Part shown: positions 7,197-13,170 of the stretch, in pieces
Numbering within the stretch: the first letter of the stretch is position 1
How the letters are laid out: every line of letters begins with the position of its first letter
The notes under the pieces: generated by a model
What the model was told of the DNA's origin: nothing
Seen by the model: only the letters and a program-made list of their open reading frames with translations
Databases searched by the model: none
Position numbers and translations under genes: made by a program
Source: Methanosarcinales archaeon
GTDB taxonomy: Archaea > Halobacteriota > Methanosarcinia > Methanosarcinales > Methanogasteraceae
Assembly (NCBI GenBank): GCA_030609345.1
Contig: JAUWCK010000012.1
Span: forward strand, 1 to 13,170
Length of the DNA: 13,170 bases
Direction: 5' to 3'

Positions 7197-7874
7197 ATGA
7201 ACCGAATACACAAACTTGCGATTTCCGTACTGTTGCTGATGATGTGCGCAGCACTACATGGTGCAAGCGCACAATCGACAGCGATCAAAGCAGAGGATGG
7301 AGGAGGTCTTCCGGATAGTATCTATGTTGACGAGACCTTTACGGTGCTAATAACCGAAGACGGTAGTCCTGTTGGTGCTGATACCAACGTGATATTCACG
7401 CTTCCACAGGTTGGTGGCACTCATATCAATGGTCAGACTGATGACAACGGCAAAGCACGATACAAGCCTCGGATAACAGGAACTCTTGGAATCAAGGTGC
7501 TGGATGGTCTCGTTACAGTGGCAGAAGCGACTGTAGATGTGACAGATACCGCCCCAACGCCCACACCAACGCCCACACCAACGTACCGTTCCAGTGGCGG
7601 TGGCGGCGGCTACTCTTTGCCAGCAACCCCAACCGTGATAGCGACTGCTGCACCAACAGCACCGCTGGGAGCAACATCCGGAGTCACACCAGTGGTGACC
7701 CCGGTCAAAGTGGTCGATACCCCGGGCGATGTCGATGTGAGAACTCCAGCCTCCACGCTCAAACCGCCCAAACCGCTCAAACCGGCCAAAAAAAGCGTCC
7801 CTGGATTCACATCGGTCTTCGCAATCGCGGGACTGCTTGCGGCTCTGTATCTGGTGCTGTGGCGAAGAGAGTAG
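7197..7874 (+). CDS. PGF-CTERM surface protein with Ig-like domain
   Basis: ATG at 7197 follows a strong TAGGAGG (7185-7191) and lies 24 bases after the 24-haem gene, so the two are probably cotranscribed. The 225-residue product has a signal peptide ending near ASA (residues 1-25) and one Ig-like beta domain (about 30-115, with a GQTDDNGKARYKP motif seen in Big_1-type folds). A low-complexity stalk follows (TPTPTPTPTY, then SSGGGGGY, then KPPKPLKPAKK). The C-terminus has PGF at 202-204, a hydrophobic stretch and final RRE, which matches the PGF-CTERM signal cleaved by archaeosortase A and replaced by a lipid anchor. There are no haem motifs. Because the 24-haem cytochrome upstream lacks an anchor, this protein may hold it at the cell surface; that is inference from context. 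The Ig call is moderate, the sorting signal strong. Confidence 0.85.
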   Translation: MNRIHKLAISVLLLMMCAALHGASAQSTAIKAEDGGGLPDSIYVDETFTVLITEDGSPVGADTNVIFTLPQVGGTHINGQTDDNGKARYKPRITGTLGIKVLDGLVTVAEATVDVTDTAPTPTPTPTPTYRSSGGGGGYSLPATPTVIATAAPTAPLGATSGVTPVVTPVKVVDTPGDVDVRTPASTLKPPKPLKPAKKSVPGFTSVFAIAGLLAALYLVLWRRE

Positions 7875-7882
7875 ACGAATAA

Positions 7883-7919
7883 ATGAAGGAAGATTCTTCC
7901 GTCATGCTTTTCCTTTTTC
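7883..7919 (+). terminator. Probable terminator of the first cytochrome operon
   Basis: An almost perfect palindrome at 7883-7905 (arms ATGAAGGAAGA and TCTTCCGTCAT, one mismatch) starts nine bases after the stop codon and is followed by the T-rich CTTTTCCTTTTTCC at 7907-7920. It separates the first operon from the promoter region of the second. Confidence 0.45.
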
Positions 7920-8052
7920 CACACTCTTCGGAAGCAGTGCAGCAGCCCCAACACTTGGTAACACAGGGTAATGGTGTCACATTCGAGGATCGAAGAGATA
8001 CTACTATTAGGTATCAAGAGAGTACTATGGTAGTGTGATATGTAGGCGGTCG

Positions 8053-8099
8053 CATCGATTGAGATCGTGAGGTCTACGCTGGGATAATCAAAAAGAGGT
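8053..8099 (+). promoter_or_regulatory. Conserved upstream element and ribosome binding site of the 18-haem gene
   Basis: CATCGATTGAGATCGTGA at 8053-8070 is shared exactly with 1828-1845 upstream of the cytochrome pseudogene, as is TCTACGCTG at 8072-8080. GAGGT at 8095-8099 is eight bases from the ATG at 8108. No clear TATA box is visible; AT-rich candidates lie at about 7998-8040, including the inverted repeat GATAC-GTATC at 7997-8015. Confidence 0.45.
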
Positions 8100-8107
8100 A
8101 TATGTGG

Positions 8108-11100
8108 ATGAAGAATACGAAGACGAGCCCCCGCATCGACTACGTTAGAAGAGTGTCGGAGGCGGCTGTTATTCTGCTTTTTTGCCTGTTGATCGCATCA
8201 ACAGCATCGGCATCGCCTGCATCTGAAGGGGTGCACGCCAGCGGGACATTCTCACACCGCTTCATCCATGAATACAATGGTGCTGAAAACTGTCTGGTGT
8301 GCCACAAGCAGGTTAGCAATGATCTCGCGACCTCGATTCACAACACGTGGATGGGTACGGCAACAAACGTCGTGGGAAAGGAAGGTGACGAGACCGGCAA
8401 ACTCGTGGGTGTAAACGATTTCTACGGTGCCGTAACATCGAATGAAGCTCTCTGCGGCGAGTGCCACGTAGGATTTGGCTTGCCTGATCACGATCTCTCG
8501 GTCGGGAAGATCGACTGCCTGATCTGCCATGCACCGAACTATAAGAAGACCGCGACAGGACCGGACCCCTCGATCGATGTACTGGCAGCTGTTCAAAGCA
8601 TGGTCAAATCGCCAACGCGTGAGATGTGTCTGCGCTGCCATGCGACGGCAGGCGGTGGAGACAATAACAAGCGGGGCGATCTCGAACTTGCGATGGGCGC
8701 ATCCAGTGTCTCAAAGGATCTCGACGTTCATATAAACGCGGACATGAAGTGCCAGAGATGCCACACATTCGAGGATCACCACGTATCCGGAAGAGGTATG
8801 GATCTGCGTGTTGACGATACGACGACTGTGGTTAGCTGCGATGATGTGAGATGTCACGGATCAGAGCCGCATCAGGGGGGCTCGATGCATTCGAATATGT
8901 ATAACCAGCACACGGACAGACTCTACTGCACAGCCTGCCACATCACATCGTATGGCAAGGTGACATCCGCTGAGGTCTCTCGTGACTGGGAGGATCGAAC
9001 GCTCGGCGCAGATGGCATGTACCATGAGGCGATCGTGCGAGAGAGCAATCCCGCACCGATCCATGTCTGGTGGAACCGAACGTCTGAGATCATGGATCTC
9101 ACAGACCCGGCTGTGCTTGATGATGGGGTTGTGGTGATGGCGAAGCCTGTTGGCGATATCAACGATTCCGAATCCAGGATATACGCGGCAAGACTGCATC
9201 GAGGTAGATCGCCATGGAATGGCACCCACATGCTGCCGTTCAATATTACGACCGTCAGGACGACCGATGACATGGCCCAGGCGCTATTTGACGCGACAGG
9301 CGAGGTGTATGACCCGGTCAAGTACATTGACGCCAAGCGGTACATGGGACTCTTCCACGGAGTGTCGCCGAAGGAGGACGCGTTGACGTGTAGCGACTGC
9401 CACGATGATCATAAACTCGACTACGAGGCGCTCGGCTACGACATCAAGAAGGATGCATCCGGAGACCTGATCAGTGCAACAAAGCCCGGCGGTACTGTGA
9501 ATCTCGCAACTCTCGGCGGCAAGGACTGTGTCAGTTGCCACAGAATTGGCGGAATTCTACCTGAAAAATTCCAAATTGACGTGCAGGCTATGAACATGTC
9601 CGACGCCATCCACTATGCCCTGAACAGAGAAGGTAGAGGTGCAGAAGGCGAACTGGATCCAAATAACGTACGCTGCTGGGCATGTCACGGTGATGGTGAC
9701 GGATCAGAAGCAGCCCAACCATCAGGTCATCCTGAGAACTACAAGAATCCCAAGAACTGCAGTGGAGGGGATTGTCACAGCATCAACCAATCCATCTTCA
9801 ACGAACCGATGGTCTACGAACACTTCATGTACGCAGACGTTCTCGATAACGAAGGCAACGTTCTCCCAACAGCGAATATTAGCACAGGGGTTGGTTGCGA
9901 TAGGTGCCACATAAACAGCGTCATGGAAACTCGGGATACCATCATTCCATCGGACATCGCACTGGTATCTCATTACGGCTCGACTTATGAACTGATGGCA
10001 TATCCGGATTTCACCATGACCGATTGCGTCTACTGCCACGAGGGGCATTACAAAGAGGATTGGGGCGAAGGGGTCTCAGGAGATTGGGGTGACGATATCT
10101 CAGAGGAGTGGGGCGATGCAATCGATCCGATGGATCAGGAGGCAGATATGATCGAGGATGAGGGTGATGAGTATAGTAAGACCATGTTTGCAGGTGATCT
10201 GTGGGAACTCAGGAACGGCTACATACTCAAGGTCACTGCCGTCGATCTGAATGGAGACAATGCACATATCCAGCTGAGCAGGGATGGAGAACTGCTTGAG
10301 GAGGAAGTAGCACATATAGATTGTCCTTATGAATATGAGAGAGAAATTACGGATGATGATGGCAAAACGTTCAACCAGACCGACGTTCTTTTGAATCTGA
10401 CCGGCATCATGCGATCTTCGGGCGGCGTGGTTGCGATATTTGAGGGGCAGACGACCAAACGAATTCACAGAGAGACCACTAATTCTGCGTGCTATGCCTG
10501 CCATATGGAAGGATATGGCAAGAACAGTCGATATACTCTTGTAGACAGACTCGGTGATAAGACCTATTATACAACGATGCTTGTCGACTTTGACTATTAT
10601 GGCGATAACACGTCAAAGACACTTGCGACTGGCGAAGAATGGGATCTTGGGGATGGATTCACTCTTACGGCAAAACAGATCGATATAGATGGAGATCTTG
10701 CCAGAATCGAACTTGCAAGAGATGGCGTTGCTGTCGAAAACGACATAGATGTAGTGCACACCGGGGAGATGTTCTACTACGAAGATGATTTCCATGCAGT
10801 CAACGTCTATTATGATGACGAGTTCCGTGCAATCAACGATTCGCATGCATTTCACGATCTGCGCATATTCAGGGCGAACCTATCCAGTGTGTTCAGATCA
10901 GAAGACACTGATCTGATGGTGCTCAGGGATGTACGGCTGATATCGCCTGATATATCCGCGGTGGATGCCGAAGATATCGAAGGCGACAACGGTTTCAGGT
11001 TGGATGGCTACAATCTCAGCTGGATCAGAGTTGGGGATGATTTCGGAGGGGGGAAACCATTCACGCTCCATACGGCTCCGCTACACAATGGAAGAGCTAC

Positions 11101-11914
11101 AAACTTTGCTGACTGCGTCCACTGCCACGATCTCGACAGTGGTATGGATATCAAACGCGTGGATGCGGTCGCATCCCAACTCGGAGCACACGCGGGGCTC
11201 AATGAAGAGGTATCCAGCGAGACTGTACTGGCAGATCCAATCGATAAGGCATGCTGGGCATGTCATGGAATCGGAACAGAACCAGATGTCCACCCGGATA
11301 AGAAGCCGAAGGAATGCGTGGACTGTCATGTGAACGAGATACTCTATGGTGCAACAGACCTGAGCAATGAGGCACACGGACAGGCTGAAGACTGTAATCG
11401 GTGCCATGCAGCAGATTATCCGGGAACGCATGTCATCACTGTTCTCAAACCAAACACGCCCGGCATCACAGAGATAAAGGTGATGCCGGAAGTTGCCATG
11501 TCCGGGCAGCTGGTGAATGTGAGTGCCACCGCCGTTGCGGGCTGGAACATGTTGGTCGAGGCGATGGAATATTTCATCGGTGAGGCGGGTCGATCCGGAA
11601 CAGGTACGGCAGTCGTGCCGATCGATTGTGTATTCGACGAGCAGACAGAAGAGTTTGAATTTACAATCAACATCACAGGACTTGAGCCGGGTGACCACGC
11701 AGTATATGTCCATGCAATGGAACGTGGCAAATGGGGTCCGATGAACAGAGCTGCATTCGCAATCGAGTTTTCGGAACCGGAGTCCGCGGAACCTGCGATG
11801 GCAGTTAAGCCAGAGCGGCACCTCGGTTTGCCAGCGATAAACGCTGCAACAGTCATCATCATTGGTATCGGAGCATGGTTGCTGCTTACACTCCGGAGAA
11901 AGAGGGGTCTTTGA
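8108..11914 (+). CDS. 18-haem membrane-anchored cytochrome with octahaem module and S-layer domains
   Basis: ATG at 8108 is preferred over 8102: GAGGT at 8095-8099 is then eight bases away, and it aligns with the start of the upstream pseudogene. The product has 1268 residues. Seen: a signal peptide (to about ASTASA); an octahaem OTR-like module (first haem cysteine 62, last 428) with CX4CH at 244 (CDDVRCH); further haems at 474, 523, 551 (CX4CH, CSGGDCH), 597 and 640; an acidic Trp-repeat linker (650-690); two S-layer-like segments (about 693-790 and 838-948, WDLGDGFTLTAKQIDIDGD) flanking a haem at 795; haems at 1003, 1049, 1070 and 1096; an Ig-like domain (about 1118-1222); and a transmembrane helix (1244-1262) ending RRKRGL. 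The S-layer segments resemble the Methanosarcina S-layer family (PF07752). Such fusions are known in ANME archaea and are proposed to carry electrons through the S-layer. Confidence 0.9.
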   Translation: MKNTKTSPRIDYVRRVSEAAVILLFCLLIASTASASPASEGVHASGTFSHRFIHEYNGAENCLVCHKQVSNDLATSIHNTWMGTATNVVGKEGDETGKLVGVNDFYGAVTSNEALCGECHVGFGLPDHDLSVGKIDCLICHAPNYKKTATGPDPSIDVLAAVQSMVKSPTREMCLRCHATAGGGDNNKRGDLELAMGASSVSKDLDVHINADMKCQRCHTFEDHHVSGRGMDLRVDDTTTVVSCDDVRCHGSEPHQGGSMHSNMYNQHTDRLYCTACHITSYGKVTSAEVSRDWEDRTLGADGMYHEAIVRESNPAPIHVWWNRTSEIMDLTDPAVLDDGVVVMAKPVGDINDSESRIYAARLHRGRSPWNGTHMLPFNITTVRTTDDMAQALFDATGEVYDPVKYIDAKRYMGLFHGVSPKEDALTCSDCHDDHKLDYEALGYDIKKDASGDLISATKPGGTVNLATLGGKDCVSCHRIGGILPEKFQIDVQAMNMSDAIHYALNREGRGAEGELDPNNVRCWACHGDGDGSEAAQPSGHPENYKNPKNCSGGDCHSINQSIFNEPMVYEHFMYADVLDNEGNVLPTANISTGVGCDRCHINSVMETRDTIIPSDIALVSHYGSTYELMAYPDFTMTDCVYCHEGHYKEDWGEGVSGDWGDDISEEWGDAIDPMDQEADMIEDEGDEYSKTMFAGDLWELRNGYILKVTAVDLNGDNAHIQLSRDGELLEEEVAHIDCPYEYEREITDDDGKTFNQTDVLLNLTGIMRSSGGVVAIFEGQTTKRIHRETTNSACYACHMEGYGKNSRYTLVDRLGDKTYYTTMLVDFDYYGDNTSKTLATGEEWDLGDGFTLTAKQIDIDGDLARIELARDGVAVENDIDVVHTGEMFYYEDDFHAVNVYYDDEFRAINDSHAFHDLRIFRANLSSVFRSEDTDLMVLRDVRLISPDISAVDAEDIEGDNGFRLDGYNLSWIRVGDDFGGGKPFTLHTAPLHNGRATNFADCVHCHDLDSGMDIKRVDAVASQLGAHAGLNEEVSSETVLADPIDKACWACHGIGTEPDVHPDKKPKECVDCHVNEILYGATDLSNEAHGQAEDCNRCHAADYPGTHVITVLKPNTPGITEIKVMPEVAMSGQLVNVSATAVAGWNMLVEAMEYFIGEAGRSGTGTAVVPIDCVFDEQTEEFEFTINITGLEPGDHAVYVHAMERGKWGPMNRAAFAIEFSEPESAEPAMAVKPERHLGLPAINAATVIIIGIGAWLLLTLRRKRGL
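10061..10132 (+). repeat. Three tandem 24-base repeats encoding an acidic tryptophan octapeptide
   Basis: Codons for Trp-Gly begin at 10061, 10085 and 10109, exactly 24 bases apart, within the linker between the haem at residue 640 and the first S-layer segment. The consensus is W-G-[E/D]-x-[V/I]-S-x-[D/E]; the third copy is degenerate. A strongly acidic stretch (DQEADMIEDEGDE) follows. Confidence 0.75.
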
Positions 11915-11939
11915 AGCGCTGAACTGTTGAGGTACTACA

Positions 11940-12926
11940 ATGATTTCAATGAAGAACGCATTGTTCGGGATCAGTGCCGTGTTGTTGCTTATTCTTGGGT
12001 CCGGGTGTCTGACTTATGTGGAGGAACCCAACGCTTCAACCATCCAAACGACTCCGGACGTTTTGGGAGTGAATGCTTCGGATGTGGGTGGCGGGGAACC
12101 AGTCGGTTCAATGCCGTCGGAATGCAAGGGCAACTGCACCGAGTGCCATGGGCTTGCTCACGGCACACAACTCCAAAATTGCACCGGGTGCCATGATGTA
12201 CATGATCCGAGGGGTAACATCCCAAGCCCACGTCTCGAACAGTTCTGTTCCCAGTGCCACCCACAACAATTCGAAGAGTTCTCAGGTCATCCTGGCGGAC
12301 ATGCTAACCTGAAGTGTGTTTACTGCCACAGTGTCCACCGACATATCGAGGCATGTACCAACTGTCATCCACCACACAGTGCAGAGTCGATGTATGACGA
12401 TTGCCTGAACTGTCATCCTGCACATACACCACAGGAGATCGAATATCCTGCAACGGTATCAGATGAACAGTGTGGTAACTGTCATAAAGGGGTGAGTATT
12501 GCACTTGCGCAGGGTAACACCAGGCATAGCAGCCTGAAATGCACATACTGTCACACAATCCATGAACAGATCCCCGACTGCAAGGATTGTCATGCCCCGC
12601 ACACACAGAATATGACTTATGACGATTGTATCGGATGCCATCCCGCACACAATCCGGTGGACATGAAATTCTCTTCAGACATCCCGCGAGAGGACTGTGC
12701 GGCATGCCACAAGGAGGTCGATTCCGAATTACGCGGAAGCAATACAAAGCACAACAATCTGAATTGTGTTTACTGCCATCCGGAGCACCGGTATCTGCCC
12801 ACATGCGAGTCCTGTCATGGATTACCACATGAGAATGTATATGATGTGCATAAGAATTACCCTGATTGCAGCCAGTGCCACATCGCCCCACATGCGGTGA
12901 ATAATATCGTGTTTACCAGACAGTAA
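11940..12926 (+). CDS. 14-haem lipoprotein-like cytochrome with tetrahaem repeats
   Basis: ATG at 11940 is chosen because GAGGT at 11929-11933 lies six bases upstream; the gene starts 25 bases after the 18-haem gene and is probably cotranscribed. The 328-residue product has a hydrophobic leader (ALFGISAVLLLILGSGC) whose SGC resembles an archaeal lipobox, so it is probably a lipid-anchored exported protein. Fourteen CxxCH motifs follow: two at 66 and 81, then three tetrahaem units beginning at cysteines 103, 178 and 253, exactly 75 residues apart. Each unit has the pattern CxxCH, H-x2-L-x-C-x-YCH-x2-H, C-x2-CH-x-PH, CxxCHPAH. Numerous extra histidines after haem motifs are suitable distal ligands, giving bis-His coordination. 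With one haem per about 23 residues and no catalytic domain, it is most likely an electron carrier between membrane and S-layer cytochromes; partner and direction are inferred. No specific named family is recognised. Confidence 0.88.
   Translation: MISMKNALFGISAVLLLILGSGCLTYVEEPNASTIQTTPDVLGVNASDVGGGEPVGSMPSECKGNCTECHGLAHGTQLQNCTGCHDVHDPRGNIPSPRLEQFCSQCHPQQFEEFSGHPGGHANLKCVYCHSVHRHIEACTNCHPPHSAESMYDDCLNCHPAHTPQEIEYPATVSDEQCGNCHKGVSIALAQGNTRHSSLKCTYCHTIHEQIPDCKDCHAPHTQNMTYDDCIGCHPAHNPVDMKFSSDIPREDCAACHKEVDSELRGSNTKHNNLNCVYCHPEHRYLPTCESCHGLPHENVYDVHKNYPDCSQCHIAPHAVNNIVFTRQ
12246..12915 (+). repeat. Three tandem 225-base repeats (tetrahaem units)
   Basis: Units start at the haem cysteine codons at 12246, 12471 and 12696, each 225 bases apart. 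Protein similarity is clear (YDDCxxCHPAHxP in units one and two), while the DNA has diverged, so this duplication is older than the octahaem-module repeats. Unit three is altered near its end, with VYDVHKNYPDCSQCH replacing the YDDC-type block. Confidence 0.8.
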
Positions 12927-12983
12927 TCGGCATGAGGTCGTGTCTGCTGTGCTTTCCGGCTTTGGGACGCTATTGCTCAACCA

Positions 12984-13154
12984 TCACTCCGCGAGCCGTG
13001 CAAGTTCATTGATCTCACATTATGACATCCGGGAGAGCTCTGGTATCGATTCTTGAAGGCGTGACACCTCATGTATATGCGGGTATTTGTGAATTTTATC
13101 CAAAGCCCCTGCGAACAAAATCTTTATATTGTAAAGATTTACAGGATTTAACAT
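12984..13154 (-). pseudogene. Possible small minus-strand gene or relic opposite the last promoter
   Basis: From a CAT at 13152-13154 a minus-strand frame reads 44 codons to TAA at 13020-13022 and includes ALDKIHKY, HIHEVSRLQESIPELSRMS. Past the stop it continues CEINELARLAE before TGA at 12984-12986. The composition (amphipathic, EL/RL-rich) looks like a decayed coding C-terminus, but no family is recognised and no ribosome binding site was found. It overlaps the promoter of the downstream gene, which argues against function. It could be chance. Confidence 0.2.
13117..13150 (+). promoter_or_regulatory. Promoter with palindromic operator for the gene starting at 13153
   Basis: A perfect 9-base inverted repeat (AAATCTTTA at 13118-13126, TAAAGATTT at 13132-13140, five-base spacer) spans the TATA-like box CTTTATATT at 13122-13130. 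The box is about 25 bases before the ATG at 13153, so the transcript is probably leaderless or nearly so. A protein bound to the palindrome would block TBP, which fits repression. Confidence 0.55.
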
Positions 13155-13170
13155 GGTCGCAACAAAGAGG
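13153..13170 (+). CDS. Start of an unidentified gene (first six codons)
   Basis: An ATG at 13153 sits at the expected distance from a TATA box and begins MVATKR before the window ends. Nothing can be said of its function. It lacks a Shine-Dalgarno sequence (ACAGGATTTAAC precedes it), consistent with a leaderless message. Confidence 0.45.

Noticed and set aside
8102..8107. ATG at 8102 as start of the 18-haem gene
   Set aside because: GAGGT would be only two bases away; the ATG at 8108 has proper spacing and matches the start of the paralogous pseudogene.
11927..12196. Plus-strand open frame of 89 codons overlapping the 14-haem gene
   Set aside because: It is the neighbouring frame of the 14-haem cytochrome, which has a signal sequence, a ribosome binding site and 14 haem motifs.
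1..13170. tRNA or rRNA genes
   Set aside because: No tRNA-like cloverleaf, TTCRANNC T-arm in context or rRNA-conserved stretch was noticed in the non-coding parts.

Overview
The window looks like an archaeon related to Methanosarcinales, most likely an anaerobic methane or alkane oxidiser of the ANME-2 or GoM-Arc1 kind; this placement is inferred. The basis is a decayed formylmethanofuran dehydrogenase (fwdB) fragment, S-layer domains of the Methanosarcina type fused to a multihaem cytochrome, a PGF-CTERM surface-sorting signal, dockerin and PKD domains on a secreted protein, archaeal TATA-like promoters, and three very large c-type cytochromes. Nothing here fixes the genus.

Layout. Bases 2-937 hold the 3' part of a secreted phospholipase-D-like protein with PKD and dockerin domains, followed by a probable terminator. 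Bases 938-2333 are a gene graveyard: a degenerate inverted repeat, a frameshifted fwdB fragment on the minus strand (1311-1596), and the decayed 5' end of an octahaem cytochrome (1880-2050) that still carries the same upstream element as the intact cytochrome gene at 8108. Bases 2370-7874 form a probable two-gene operon: a 1600-residue cytochrome made of three complete octahaem modules (24 predicted haems), then a small PGF-CTERM surface protein. After a terminator-like hairpin and a promoter region, bases 8108-12926 form a second probable two-gene operon: an 18-haem cytochrome (one octahaem module, ten more haems, S-layer-like domains, Ig-like domain, C-terminal membrane anchor) and a 14-haem lipoprotein-like cytochrome built of 75-residue tetrahaem repeats. 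The window ends with the first six codons of another gene behind a palindromic promoter.

How it may work. The four octahaem modules follow the octahaem tetrathionate reductase (OTR) family in motif order. Together the three cytochromes carry 56 predicted haem sites, all exported. The membrane-anchored S-layer fusion could carry electrons across the S-layer, the 14-haem protein could be a flexible wire near the membrane, and the 24-haem protein could be a large extracellular relay or a multi-site reductase. Direct extracellular electron transfer is the natural hypothesis, but neither direction nor partner can be read from the sequence. Strong nucleotide identity between modules, an old signal-peptide junction buried inside the 24-haem protein, and the decayed paralogue upstream show that this locus has grown by repeated duplication, fusion and loss.
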